From: Tyto alba
Lineage: Eukaryota; Chordata; Aves; Strigiformes; Tytonidae
NCBI RefSeq assembly: GCF_018691265.1
Contig: NW_024881261.1
Location: 23,213,374 to 23,277,373, forward strand
DNA: 64,000 nucleotides
Reading direction: 5' to 3'
Shown: piece by piece, positions 25,801-40,800 of the stretch
How positions within the stretch are numbered: position 1 is the first letter of the stretch
How the letters are laid out: each line of letters starts with the position of its first letter
The notes under the pieces: generated by a model
Databases searched by the model: none
What the model was told of the DNA's origin: nothing
The model's input: the letters and a program-made list of their open reading frames with translations, nothing else
Position numbers and translations under genes: made by a program

Positions 25801-28800
25801 ACACAGACCAGATCTCAGCTCAACAGTGTCACAGACAGGTGACACTGCACAGCCCCAGCCCAACCTAAGACCAAACGGCTTAGTGTCACATTGTGCCTTG
25901 GCCGAGTTATGAAATACCTGGAGAATGCCACGCCACGCTCTCGAGCCAAGAAACACACAGCAGCTTGGCATGAGAGAGAGCATGAACAGATCCCAGGCCA
26001 AGGTCTGGACATGGTGTTGCTGCACATATGCCACTTTAGGTTCAGGTCCTTTCCAACCCAAACAGACATATTAGCATTTAATTAATTCCAGAGGCGAGCT
26101 AGTTCTATCTCTATTTATTTTGCTAGAAAGACTCAAGGGATGTGTGCTAGGGCCAGAATCCATGTCACTGCCTCAGTAAAAATCCAGAGAAATGCCATTG
26201 ATTTTAGTGCAGTTATTGTAGATGTGGGCAGTGTAATCCTCTAAACCTAGCCCAGGCAATGCCCTCACACAGGTCACTTATTACTACATTTACCTGACAG
26301 AGGCAGCAGACCAATGAAGCAAGGCTGCCAAATGGTTATAAAACCAACCGCCTAGAGAGAGATTGCAAGACCTGCCCCACAGATAAACATATAAAAGGCT
26401 GGTGTATTTCCCTTCCACTTTCTTTATGGCTAGACTGCTAATGAGAACCTGCTAGTAAGGAAAAACAAAACAACAACAACAACAAAAAAAAAACAGAAAA
26501 CACTTCAAAGTGAATAATTTTCCTCCCCTCTCAAGACCTTATTTATGAAAATTAACAGGCTTAGCCATAGTAGCAAGGATTTATTGAGCTACATTGCCTT
26601 CTGAGCCCTATGGTGGGTGTGATCATGCAGATAGCCTCTGATCCAAGCAGCTTACCCTTGGCAAGGTATCCAACTAGCTCTCCACAGCAGCACGCTTCTG
26701 AGCACAAGGGAAGGAGTCTGTCTCTGAAGGTTTCCAAGGGCCATGTGATTTCTAGGAGGTATGGGGCATGGTGATACATGTTCAGCTCCTTGGAGGATCA
26801 GGCCAGAAACTGCTCCGAAGTCAGAGAGGAGTAAGCAGGAACAAGAGCATGCAGATAATCCATTACTTACCTGTGGCTGAGAGGCCAGATTCATCTTATA
26901 GGGATGCGTCTTTCCCTCCTCGTTTACAAGCGGTGACCAGACTTTTGACTCCATTCTGCAACACATGAATTTTGAATAGCTAATCTGTTTTCATCACTCA
27001 GCATCGCTATTGTTATTAAAAATCTTGAAGTTCATCCATTTCCTAAACACTTCCCTAGTCTTTTGTATATAGCACTATCCACATCAGGAAGAATCTAGAC
27101 AGCCTCATTTTAGGCATGTAACTTGGATAACTTAGTTATGTTATATGAGGTCCTTGGAGAAAGACAGTATCTCAGCAGTGACTGTGCTGGTTTACCCTTT
27201 GGGATTCCACTGGTGACATACCAAGCATGGGCTCCAACCCAGGCAGTAGAGCAACAGGTCCCCCAACAGCAGAAGCTGGAGATATCCTTTAGATGCTGAT
27301 CCTTTAATCAAGTGGGACAATTCAGATTACCGTGTTTAGGCTTTTATGGATAGCAGGGAAGAGGAATGATTCTTGTCTGTATTGACTACACAAAGAACAT
27401 TTTGTTCTTGAAGTTGGGCTGCTTTGGAAAAGCTAAAAATATTTTTTGTTTTGAGTCTCCAGAATTTTTTTCTTATTTATACTGTGGTATCCAGGCTGAA
27501 CAAACAGAGGCTTTTGGGAATTCTGAAAGAACAAAAAAAAAAAAAAAAGGTCTAAATTTGCAATGGGACTAAGAACTGAGATGACATAATGTGTCAGAGA
27601 AAGTCTACATAACTTTTACTGGTCTGTGGTCTGACCCAATTACTCACAGCAGCCTGAAATACAAGTCAAGGTCTTGACCAAAACCAACCACTTTTACCAT
27701 CATCAGTCTGAACTTTTCCTATGCCCCAAAGAACAACAGACAAACAAATGATAAGGAAGTAGTGTGCTTATATTTGCTTGAGATACTTTGTGGAAAACAC
27801 ATGCTACCTACATTTTTCAGAAGTACAGACTGTAGTTAACATGTCAGATGGACTAAACAGTGACACTTTCCTCAAATTTTTTAATAGTAGGGAACGAGTG
27901 GCTGCAGTATTGCTGAATGAAAACCGTTGTTCAATGCTAAACATTGCATCATGCAGCAACCAGATGGCTGATAAACTCTTCGGATGAGTTTTGAAAACCA
28001 TGTCCTGTTTTGACAAGAGCCCTTTGTAGAATCTGCAACTGCAGATAGATGGACTTCCCAGATATTTGTGGGTCCAGGGCCAGCTACAATTTAAGTACTT
28101 AGTTAGCAAAACAGGACTGCTTCCACTGAGAATTAACTGGAAAGTGACTTTGAACAGAAAAGGCTTATAAAACTGACAAGGATGGAGAAATAGGGTGTAG
28201 AGCTACTCATGATAAATTCAATCTCGTCTACACCATTCCTCTAAAAGCCTTCCAATGTCAGGACATTTTTTAAACAGACCAAATTTAACTGTGATGCACA
28301 TATCCCAGCCATTTGCTGTGTAAATAGTATTTTAATGCTTCCATCCAGAAGGTAGCTCAAGTGGGAGGAAACAGCAGGCAGCATTCTCACTCAGGGAACA
28401 GGAGAAATTTTATTGACCTGCTATTGCATCTATTGCACTCTGGACTCTACATGGAAGAAACCCAAAAGAAGTCTGCTCTGCTGTATTTCCTTTCACAGAG
28501 AAGTACAAAGGCACCGGTCACACCAGATACCATCCTTTACAAGCACTCAGGTACAGCAAACCGTTGACTCCAGGATATTGCACCCTGTGGCCTCAGCTGC
28601 AGTACTGATACCTGATAACCTATGTCACCCAAATCCTGGAATCTGGTGAGCTGGGGCACAGGCAGACTAACAAATCTGAATAAAGCAGCTACATGGGATC
28701 ATATCTACGTCAATCTGATCATTATCTTGTCTCAACAGCTGCCATTACTGGAAGCACAACATACTCCAGGTGAATATAAAACAGTCATTCCCTCCTTGCT

Positions 28801-31800
28801 TCGCAACATGTGCTTTAAGGTGTCTGAGGAACCTGCAATTTTACCCAGATTATGGCTATCAAGCCTGACAATGTAGTTTGCACTTGAAGACTGTTTGCAG
28901 AGGGGAGCAGCCTGTTGACCAATGCAAAGCCTTATTCCTTTAAAGTGCTTGGGGATCACATGAGACCAAGTTCTATCTCCTCTGGAGCAACAGGGGACAC
29001 AGCAAGGCATATGGAAATCAAATACCCTGCCAGCCGGGCTGTAAGCAAGTGGACATTGGCTGGAGATGAAAGAGCAGTTCAGAGAGCATTAAACACTTCA
29101 GCTGATTTCTAGCACGAGGCAGCCCTGTGCCAGTTCTCAGTAGCAGTGATCCAAGTACTTTTGAGACAGCATTTTCTTTTGCAGCAGCTATTTCAGAAGT
29201 ACCAAAAGGTCTTATTCAGACTGAAAATTTAAGCTTAAAGCAGGCCAATATATGAGCACAGAACAAAAACCTCCCCCAAGGACCCTGGGCACTTGCTTTC
29301 ATCCTACTGCCCCTCACTCAATGCATTTGAGGAGACACAGCACCTTGGTCTCCAACATAGGGGAGGCAGCTATGGCCAATTACTGCAGCCAACAGGGGTT
29401 TTTTACCAGATTTTGCTTCCTTATTTATTAGGCAAAAAGCATAAGTTTATTTCCCAGCCTGCTGCAATTCTGATCTGTCACTGGATATAAATGGAAGCAG
29501 CAAGGTCACTCCAGGCTTTACTTTCAGTCCAGTTTAAAAGTTATCCAAACAGAAAGGTTAAATAGCCTGCACAGTTGTCCCTCTAAGGCTGGGAGGATAA
29601 AGCTTCCCTTTGTCTTCTCAACAGCTGCAGCAGAGCCCATCAGCCACTCTCAACAGCCCATTTATGGCCCCAGCAAAGCCGCAGAGAGGAGACAGCTTTG
29701 CTCTTGCTGGCTTTGCCTAGCTGGGCTTTCAAGGCACATGCCCCATTCCACCACACTGCCTGCGGAGCCCACGGTCTGCAGGTCATCAGTGGGACTGCAA
29801 TGGTCCCAGCTCTCAGCAAGGGTTTCCTGACTTTGCTCTTGGTGTCACTGCCTGCACTTTTACTGAAGTGTGGCAGGAAAAAGAATAATAGCACCTAAAA
29901 GTTCACCTTGTGTCCCACTGCTGGCCCAGGACTTCTTTTCTGAAAAGCTGAGAAGTGTGGGCATATGGCACAGGCAATAGGGTTAGACTCATCATGCTTG
30001 TATCTTACCTATCTGTGTCCATATCTTATTTATACGAAGCAGCGAACAGCCATCAGAGCAGATAGCTCAAGCACAGCCTCAGTGATGGTGACTTCACAGC
30101 AGGCTGTTATTGGTAGGACTGCAGTGGCTTTCTGGAGGATTCTCTTCATATCTGGAGAAGACGACCCCCAGACACAAACCTGCCTCCACACTGCCCTTGG
30201 GGAGGCAGTACCCCTGCCACAGACTGTGGCCACTCTAGCAGGGCTGCCAGACCTGCCTCGCCACCAGTGGCCGGGCTGGATGTCCAACAGCTGGCTGGGG
30301 AATCACACCCTGTCATCAGGGAAAGCCAGCACGCTTCAGACTCCTGCTTCAATTCATGAATAGTTGTTTTAGAATACAGTTTCTAATGCATATTCTTTCA
30401 AATGAGATTCAAGCAGAGAGCAACACTCAAATAGTGCAGAAAGAGAAGACAAAACCATGACACTCAAACAAGCCAAATTAATTGCAGGCACATGGACATA
30501 ACTTTATCATGTTTGCCGTTTACATTTCCATGCTGTTTCTTTACTACAGGAGAGAGCAACCAAGACAGGGCCAGGGAATGAGCCATGCGTTTGCTGTTTT
30601 ATCCAGGCAGAAACCAAGATATTTCTCTGATGCTAGTTTGGATGGGGAGGAACTGGTAGGAAGGGGAGGAAGGAAACAGCATACAAGTCAAGGCAGGAAT
30701 CTGAAGAGGTATTTACAAAATACAACATTTTTCAAGAAGCTTGGCTTGAACATGGTATAATATAAACATTACAAGAGTCTGGATTTTGCTATCAATGCTT
30801 TGCATGCAGAGCTGGGCCATAGCTTCACGGGAAAATTCGAAGTTGGAAAATGAGGGTCTAATTCTGTGTGCCAGGAACTGCATAAATATGTTGTGTAAAG
30901 GCAATAGCTACATTTACATTCCTACTTCAATCACTGGGATGGAATCCACTAAGATATCAAAGTAGCAACTAAACCCATAAAGCTGGAGGAGGTACATGTG
31001 CAACACAAAGTTTGCTTGCTGAAAAATAAGGAAAGGTCTGAAGGATTCCTTTCAACCCTCCACAGATTTTCAGTCAGGCATTTTAATGATGTTTAGAGAC
31101 TAACTACAACAGCTTTCAGGCTATGAGGAAAGTACCTTTTAAAAAATCAACCTTTTAGCTACAACAGCTGTAAAATATATGCCCTTGGATTTAAACACAG
31201 TCACTTTTAGCAACCATCGATTAATGGACATACTCACTTCGGCAAGCAAAACCGTACTTGGGCTGCATGCAGCCTATTGCCAATTCAAACAGGAATGCTA
31301 GTCACAACTTCCTAGAGACAAAAGGCTCCAAATTCAATTCTTCACACATGGCCCTCTGCTCCTTGCATTTCATCTGTCTCTTCATACAACCATAAATACA
31401 AAAGGGCAAGTCTGGCTGCACAGAAGAAGCAACAGAAGTTTATCACAAGCAGTTTCATTACAGAGTTAAGAGGGACAAAACACACCTGACTGCTCAGGCT
31501 CACACTGATCTTCTACCACTCAGCTAGTGAGTTAACTACTTTCGCCTTGCCAACGAGGCTGTAAAAATACAACAAATGCCAAGCTTGACTCTCAGCATGC
31601 CAATTGTTAGTAAAAGCTGCAGGCATGCACCCAGGAGCTCTGGGAGCACCACACCAGACATGGAGAGGTTGTGAGCTGCCGTCCAGGGCCAGGCAATTTG
31701 CGTGCCCTTATATAGACGCACACAGAGCATCAGGCTTTTCCCAGGGCCAAAAGAATTATTAGTAAGATGACAGAGCTGGAAAATGCTTCTTGGCAGGGAA

Positions 31801-34800
31801 GCAAAAAGCAAACCTAAATGAGTCAACGGACTCCACCAACTTCCTAGAAGACAAATTCTAGACTATTGTGGCTTTGTGCAACTAATTCCCACAGCTGAGA
31901 CCTGGGAACATGTGGACCAAGCAAGAGTGCAACTGAATCTACCAAATAAAAAGCAGATGACATTGTATACATGCTCTCTTCTTCATAAGCATCTACACGA
32001 TCCTTTCTGACAATGCATTTGACATGTTGGTAGCAGATCTGACTTCTCTGATCCTAGCAGTTCTCAAAGAACAAATACATAGCTGCTAAAAATGATGTCA
32101 AGGAATGAAAAGTAAGACTGTTCTGCAAACAAAAAAATAATATTGCATTAATATATTATACACTGGCAGCAGAGCTGCAGAAAAGCAGCTTGAAATTTGA
32201 AGAAAAGGACAGTAGGACCAGAACAAGAGATTACACATTTGCAATCCCTTTTCACAAATATTCTTATTACCACTCCCAGCTCACCTCCAGACATAGAGGG
32301 AAGGGCAGACTCACTGTAGGAACACCTCTTTTTTGTTGAAAAAAACCCATATAGATATACAATTTACATTTGAGTTGCTCAGGGCTGCATATGAGCACAG
32401 TACCACCAATCATTTGGTGACTAAAGCCACAAGCAAAGACCCATTTGTTTTAGAAATAAATTTTCACCTGTACTGCAACGAACACTTGTCTGCTTTTGTA
32501 CATCTGCAGCTACACAAAGCTGTGTGTCAAATTCATCATGAGCATTACCACTAACATCGGTGACGCCTGAATCTTTTGGCTATCGGGTGAACTTTGTAGT
32601 AAGAGAATTTGTTCCTCCTGAGCCTTCCCATCTTAGAGTGTTCTTTGTCAGAGCAAGCCCCTTTCACAAAATACACTAAGTTTCCAAAGGAAGTGGATAG
32701 CTTTCTGTTGGACACATTGTGCTGCTTACCCCTGCTAAAGGAAAATCAGAGGTGTGCTTGAAAGGGATGCAGCCTGTGGGGAGGCTTTGCTCGACCCTAA
32801 AATGTCAGTGCAACAATGTACATGCCCTAATTGAAAAAAAGAACAGCAGCTCTTCTCAAAGACTCAAGATCCAAAACTTCATTCTTCCTATGAATGGGAG
32901 AGGCTCAAAAATCTGCCTGTGAAATTTCTCAATTTAGCAACCAAGTGGTTTTGAGTTGACTGAAGCCCACTGCTGCTGTAGGTCAGTCTTTCTGTATGTA
33001 CCATGCAAAATCATGGTGCTGAGCTAGATTTTACACCGCTGAAGACAATAATGGAACCTTTACTTTGGTTTCTTGGGAACTACATTTCTAAAAGCACTCT
33101 CTAGCCTGAAACAAAAAGCAAAATGAACAAACACAGGCTCAGAAAAGAGCAGGGAGCTGCTAGACACGCTAAGTTCAGCAGGAATTTGGTGTATGCGCCA
33201 ACATTGCTGAAGACCCACTTTCGAGCGAGAAAATAGGCCTTTCCAACTGTTCACACAGCAAACAGAAAAGCAGCTGTCAGTGTTGCTTCGAAAAGCATAT
33301 TCAGAGAAAGCAATTTGTGGCTGGGTTTTAAATCCTAGGAAATTAACAGATTTGCACCTTTGGGTGAAAAAGCAGACCAGGCATGTTTTCTTGAGCTAGT
33401 AATTTGATCCATTTTTAACGGTGACATGTGTTAGACTAGATTTCCTGCCTACAATCTGATCTGAAATATTTTTGGACTGTTACCATCGTTAAGGAAAATA
33501 CCGAAACAGGAAACATTGGAATGCTGTTGATATTCACAATCAAGTACACAGTGCAAACAGCATTTCCTTTACCAGAAGTGTTTAAGTCATTTACATTCTC
33601 TACATTTACACTTAAGTAATCATTAGTACAACCAAACATGAAGACATCTTAACTGTTTGGATACCAGTAAAAGAGAAGAGGGTTGCATACTTGCAGACCA
33701 CACACAAATAAAATTTGTTTTGGTCCAAAGAGGAGCACCAGAAGACGACAAGCATAGTACAATGCTTCCTTAAAACACTCTCCCAGCCCCCAGCTACTTG
33801 CAGCTTATGGACTTTCTGCAGCAGAGATACTGCCATGGTATATAATATCCTTTATAGATTTTTCTTCCATTAATTCACACAGTGTCCTCTTGAATCCATG
33901 TGCACTTTTAGCATTCACAACACAGTTACAAATGAAGTATCCACTGTCATGATAATGTTGACCCTTTGGTGGAACCAAAACACCTGATACGAGCTCAGAC
34001 CCATGTCTAAAATCCCCCCCTGGCACAACCTTGCTGCCACCCCAAGTGCAGGTCAGAGAGCATTTTGCATAGGTAATTGTTTAAAATTCATCATATATGA
34101 AATTAAAAATCACTACGGATTTAAGCTTTCACAAGACATCTCTATGATATCAAGTAGAAAAGAACGACTGGAAGACTTCTCACTCTGGAAAACCTGGCAG
34201 AGCTGGCCACATCCTCAGCACCAGCTGTGTGTGATGCTCCAGCTCACAGAGCTGCTGCCCTGTCAGACTAGTGGTCCTTGCCAGCACAGCTACTTGGTAC
34301 AACTGATTCAGCTAACAAGCCACAAGTGCACAGCATGGAGACCAGACCCAGGTGTTGGTGGGGCTTAAGTGCAAATGATACACTTTCCTTTTCATAATCA
34401 GCCAACTACTCACAGAGCTACTTCAACAGAGAAAAAACTTCCAGCTCTGACGTGATTGGATTGTCAGACTTCCACACCAACTATACAGTCAAGCCTTACT
34501 GACAGAGTTTGGCCCACCAAGGTTCAGGAAGCCCAAGCCACACCACTTGGCCAAGTGGCACTCATTTTGTCAGGTGCCTTCCACCCTCTCCACCTCCATA
34601 GCAATGCTCGTCCCTTCTTCACAGAGGAGGGCTGACCACTGACCCCTAGTCCATTTTCCTCATTCATTTCCTCTACCCTAAATTGACCAGGAAGATGAAG
34701 CATGGGCTCCAATTGTTTTAAAATGTCTTCTCCGTCACCTCACTAGGCCTCTTCTCAAGATCTTTCATTTTAAGTTCTTGGCCTTAGACTGCAAAGTAAA

Positions 34801-37800
34801 GAAGGGCTCCAGCATCGGCAACAAAGAACACATAGCATTTCTGACCACCAAGTCCAGCTACATTTGGGACAACACAGTTACAGGGACCCAGAGACAGCTG
34901 GGCACTAGGGATAAAATATTCTCAACAGAGGGCAACCAGGAAAGACCACATGACACACACTGCTATCTTCTGGCATTAAAGAAAAGCTTTCTCCTCTGAG
35001 AAAGCCTCCTGCAGTATCATATTCCCCAATACAAACACATCTCTAGCAGCTATCAAGTCTCCAAACAAGTAAGCAATTTGTCCCTAAGAACAACTTTACT
35101 CCCAAAGAAGGAGGAGGACCAAAGACTTAAAGACCCCAAGAATCATCTAAAATAGATTTTACATAGTGCAACTGGTAGTAATATCAAACCCTAAAGCAGG
35201 CAAGTAGTCAGATCACCGTTTTCACATCCTTGCCATCTTGACACTCTCCTTGGCCATTCTGAGAGCAGTACTCATCGATCAGTACAGCAGCAGAAGCATC
35301 CAACACACACCTATGCTACCTCATTGAAAGGGGGTGTTGAAAAAGAGCTGGGCTGTACTAACTCAAAGCCCCTGCATGGTTTTATCTGGCTGCACATTCA
35401 GCTAAAAATCTCTTCCTGGGCAGCTTCCACACCCAAAGCCAATGAAACATTCATGGAGTAGCTATAAAGTTAACAACTTTGTAATTAACAGTAGCAAACA
35501 CATTTTACAGACTCAATGATCTGTAAGAGTGAGCTCACCTACAGGCTGCAAGAGCCCTTGCCTCCACCTCCTCTCTCCCAGCCAGAACCACATGGCACTG
35601 GTTTTCTGTGTCAAGCAGCTGGGTATTTCAGAGAGGAAAAGGAGTACTCCTTTGCAGGAAGATCACAGGCTGCCAAGTTAGAGGCCAGTATGAGAAACTC
35701 TGGGGCTAACAAGCTGCTGCAGTGATCACCACCCACTCCCACTGCCTGCACTGCTCCATCCTTTCCTCTATGAATTCCGTCAGTGAGTTGTCAGGCTTTT
35801 TCTGGCCAAGACCTATCACTTCTTCCTGAACTGGGAAATGCGTGCTGAACTCCTGACATTGTCCAAGCTATGGTAAAAGACTTCTGTTTATCACAGAAAA
35901 GCCCTGAACAACTGAACTACTGTGTCATTTAAGGCATGCTTTTGCACTCCTTCTGAAAGCACTTCCCCTGCATCTGCCATGAAGCTGATGGATGATCGCT
36001 CTGGGGGAAGGTGGCCACAGGAAAAACTCACTCCAGAGCAACTAGAAATGCCACGCTGCATCTACCATCTGACTTCAAAAAGTGCTGGTACCCACAGCTG
36101 CAAGTCAAACCAAGAGAAAGGATAAATCCCCAGCACCTTCAAAAACCCAGGCTCCAGTTATTTTAAGAAGCAATGGGTCAATGCAAAGCAGACCCCTGCC
36201 TTCCCAGCCTCCATTTATTCCCTTTACAAAAATGGCCCAAGAACAAAGCATGGCTGGGGAAAAGAACAAAGCTGTCCGTTGTTCTGCAGTTCAAGTGGGT
36301 GGGATGGCTGAAGCCAGCCCATGCTCTACACTGGTGACAGAGACCATGGCTCATCTGTCACCTTCCTTTAGTTCTTCAGGACCTGGAGAGACTGATGCCT
36401 GATCAACAGCTTGATGCAACCTGGGTCATAACTGTTTAGCACTGTCAGTGCTGTTTGATCAAGAAGCTCCAAAATGTACAACCTTTGAGTCTGTGAATGG
36501 CAGAAACTAGGCAATTAATAGCTTGGACAACAGACAATCATATATTTTAAGTGCTAAATTAGTGCAACAGGAAGAAAGGTCATCTCAGGTTGTACCGTCT
36601 CCACTATGAGTGGAGTTTTCATGAGACCTGTCTTTGATTTCTTGCTGCCAGGAGCCACAGAATAGGCTGACAGACTGCCACAAATTATTAGCCAATTTCT
36701 CACCAGGAAAAGTGTTTTCATAAGGTCAAAGTGCAGCAAATGCAAGCAGCATTAGGATTAAAGGCTGAAATGCAGTTCCCTGTCGCTATCCAGTGCCTGG
36801 CCAGACAAATTAAACAAACCAGCCATAGAGGTCTGCTGTCAAACCAAAACACAGCTACTGCCCACCCCACATCCCTCCTCCTCCCCGTCCCCAGTCTCAC
36901 TCAGCAACATACCTGCTGACCGTCAGAGTTAGTTCGTCTGCACAACCCTTGATTTTATTCTGCGCCTCCAGGTGCGTCATGTTATCTGTGTTCACTCCAT
37001 CAATGGCTATGATCTGGTCTCCTATACACAAGTTGGCTATTGCAGCTTTGCTACCTGGAGTCACCTAAGAGAAAACAAAAAGAGTGAATGGACTTTCTAG
37101 GGAGCAGCTTTCCACAGCAACATCTGAAAAACAGTCGAAGCACTCGGGGCTTCTCTCACTCATACCTGGAAGCAAATAGATGAAAACTAATGAAAGTAAA
37201 TTTTCAACAGAAATCTATCTGGATCAGGGTCTCTTAGATACTCCTGAGTATTAGTTAGGGGCAGGATTCTGTTTTAGCACTCACAGATAGAAATTTGGGG
37301 AGGGAACAACAAATAAATAAAAACTGTATTTTCACTCAAGGCAATTGGCTTCATGCTAGGGAGCAAAAACATACAGAAAGCAACTCTGTTCCTTGCTGGA
37401 CAGAGAAGTGCTCTCTGAAACAGAAGCTGTTGAGGACTGCCAGGAAGTCCGAGCCTCTAGGAACAGAGGTGACAGGAAAGAGTATTGCAGTCATTGTAAT
37501 ACAGTCAACACCAATCAAACACCTTAGTCTGCATCACAATCTCATTTGCTTCCTTCCTTGGAAGAAAGGTTTGGGCTCAAGATTTTTGACTGCTTCTTTA
37601 GCTGTAATAAACTGGTTTTGCCCAGGAACAGCTGCAACAGATGGTCACTGACTTCAGCAAGATCTATACCAAAGCAGTGCTTGATCTAGCAAGCAGACTG
37701 GAAGGGAGAAGGGCATCAGAAACTTTATCTTTAAAATACCATCTGACAATACTTTCTGAAAAAGTAGAAGCACCATTCCCCATCCTGACCACAGCTCACC

Positions 37801-40800
37801 ATGACACATTCTGTAATATTACATCCCCCTCTCCTCTCCATGTGTGGTGCTTTGCTTCCACTGCACTGCTAAAGAGGTGCTGTGCTCTGCCTGAGAAATG
37901 ACTGATGGGAAGCAGCTTGACAAAATCTCACTGAGATCCCAGACAGAAGACACTATGCAGCAATGCCATGAGTATGCTACTCCTCATGAAAAAGAAGGTC
38001 CAAGCTAAAACTTGGCATTTCCAAGCAAATCAACTAAATGGCTCATTCATTTTTCCCTACTTCTGCTAAAGAGGTGTCATCTTAACAACAGACACCTCTG
38101 TGGGCCAGAATTATTGCCAGAGCAGGGGGTGAAGAACATCACATTTGTTTGCGGCTTTTGCAAACACTACATAAGATTTTGTGCAGTTTTAATGACTTTG
38201 TGGAAGAAGCATAATGATTACTGTGGGCTTTCATCAATTATTTAATAGGCAGAGGAAATGAGAAGGGTGGACTGCTCCCAGACACCAGTACAGATTAAAA
38301 CATGCCTTGCAGCTGAGACATACCTCATTTATGAGTCCATTGCAACTGGTATTCATTCTACACATTCATGCTAGGTTTCAGCATGCTGGAAAGCAGCTGA
38401 GCAAACCCAGCAGAGCTGTCAGACATAAATAAACATTGTTCATAAGATTTAGAGAGTCCTCCTAATGTGGGATTGGATGGCAAATCATTCCCCCTAGGGA
38501 AACATTCACCTCCTAGAGGTGTCACACATTAGCTGGAATCACCCCTTTCCCTAGTGGGATATTTTCCCTAACAAGAAGGAAGATCACAAGATGCTTTTCT
38601 TTTTTCACCTCTCTATTAGGATACTATTTCATGGAAAAGGGAAAGATGCAGGTGTGTATTGCAGATGTCCAAGGTTGGCCAAGGTACGCAGCATTAACCC
38701 AAAGACCTTCAGATGGGTCAACCAAATAATGCCTGTCTACCTGCTCACCATTTTTAATGCTGCAAGCAGGCTACAAACTGACAGGGGAAGTGCTAATGAA
38801 AAGACCAGACAAGCCACAAGATGGATATAGAAAATCTGCTTTAAATCTGAAGATCATCACCTCCCAAGATGCAGCCTCCATCTGACTGGTGGCCTACTAT
38901 ACCCACCAAGTTCAGCCTGCTGCTGCTCCACTGGATCCATTGCCTTGAGAGTACCTTCACGTAAACCTCGTGACAGGGACAGCTAGCAGCCATGAAGAAA
39001 TCTTGAGCACTGAAAGTCACCCACAGTCCAACCAGATTTGGGAACTGCCATTTTAGAAACCAGGAAACAGATCCCTAAAGACATCATAACACCAGAGGGA
39101 GACACATTGTGGGTCCTCCTCTGGTCGCTGGGCCTTGACCAAGAGACTTGGTTTTTTGGTGCCTCTATTTCCTCCACTACCTAAGGAGGGAGAAGAGCAC
39201 ATTACTCACACCTGAGAGGAGCACTGAGCTCAGCACACTATGAACATGATTCATTTTTGATCAGACAAGACTGTCAGAGGATCAAAAATAACTGATTAAC
39301 ACCGCTGCTGGAACACTTCCAGAGGCTTGGCTGTACAGCTTGCATTTAAAGACTAATAATCTACACAGCATGTGGCAGGCTGCTAGAAGTGATCCTGTAC
39401 CAGAAGAAGCAGCCAAGCTGGAGTAGCCTGGGACACTGAAATACTGAAGCCTCCTGAAAAAACCCCAAGAGCCACTGGGATGAGTGAGTAGCATTCACAG
39501 CAACATCTCAGCGCTTTGCCAGTGCTTGCAGTGTCATGCTCCCTTTCTGTGTCCACTTCAGAGGAATGTGAAATGTGAGTTCGATTCTCCATCAGATAGC
39601 ACAAGGGCTATTACATCCACTCAAGTACCATACAAACCTTTCCCCTAAGGGGAAGCTACAAGGATACACAGTAATGGAAAAGATAAGTGAATTTATCAAA
39701 AGGAAACATGTTTTTAAATCCAGTTTCTTCAGTTCTGGAAACTACTTGCCCTGAAATGCAACTTCACACCAACTGCTCCCCTGCAACATCCAGCTCGTAC
39801 TCCCTGCCAGTACTTCTCATAGCAAACATGACTGCACAAGGGCACCGTACTGCAGGGAACCCATCCCCCATCCTTTTAGGATGATTAATAGCTACTAATA
39901 ACATTCCCTTCCCCCCTCGTGGTAAGGTCTGGGCTTATCTCAGTGCTGTCAATGCTGCTTCTGAGATTTGCTCACCTACCAGTTAAGTCAGGAAAACAAA
40001 AAGCACTTCTGTTAATAAGTGAGGGGCAAAAAGCTGCCACTTGGAAGCCCCTTTCCTGTTTTTATTTTTAATCACAGCTCCCCCTGGTCCATGGGGAGCA
40101 TGGCCCCAGTAGGGGCAGGTGTGTGGCTGGGAGGGCAGGCAGAGGCGCTCAGAGCACTGACAGCTACCAGCCAGCTTATACAACCCAACCAAAAAGATTC
40201 CAAAAATGAACAAAAGCTTTCAGGCTCACAGGCATACAGTAAATGTTGCACTGCCTGAAACTGCTTTGCTCCTGCTCCCTTCTCAGGTGACTTAAATCTC
40301 CGTACCAGCCTCTCTCCCTCCCCTCTTGACCTGCAGGAGCTGAGGGGATGGCAGGCAGTGCCTTGCACAGGCAGGTGACCCAATACAGCTGCACTTCTGC
40401 ATGGGAAGGCAATGAGGGCTGAAAGATGCTGTAAGGAACAAAACCTGCAAACACAACTTTGCACAAGTTATGTCTCATGCAAAGACATAGGCTCTTGTCT
40501 CCTTCAAAACAGCTCCTTGACTGACTTGAGCTCCTCCCATCAGGGTCGAGTAGCCACTGGCAGAGGGGACATGGGCTGCATCACAGGGCCCCAGGAGCCC
40601 CCCCAGCTCTAGGGACACTATCATTGGGCAAATAAAGCTCTGCACACCTTGTAATGTCATGCCCAAGGGCTTCCTTTGGAAAGGAGCCATGCCCTACCTG
40701 GTGGTGATTGCTCCCAGGCAATTGTGTAACACCTCGCCATTAGGTCATTTCACAGTTGAACAGACAATGCCCAGACATGCTGAGCAGCACTGCTTCATAT

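Larger units (their letters stand above)
16457..26870 (-). other. PDLIM1: PDLIM1 intron 3
   Basis: A 10.4 kb intron bounded by GTAAGT at 26870 and ATGCAG before 16456. It contains the CR1 fragment at 23.6-23.9 kb, a short GGACGA-type direct repeat at 22306-22336 and an AAC repeat at 26466-26493. The 20.0-21.8 kb part is GC-richer and produces several chance ORFs without recognisable domains. Confidence 0.85.
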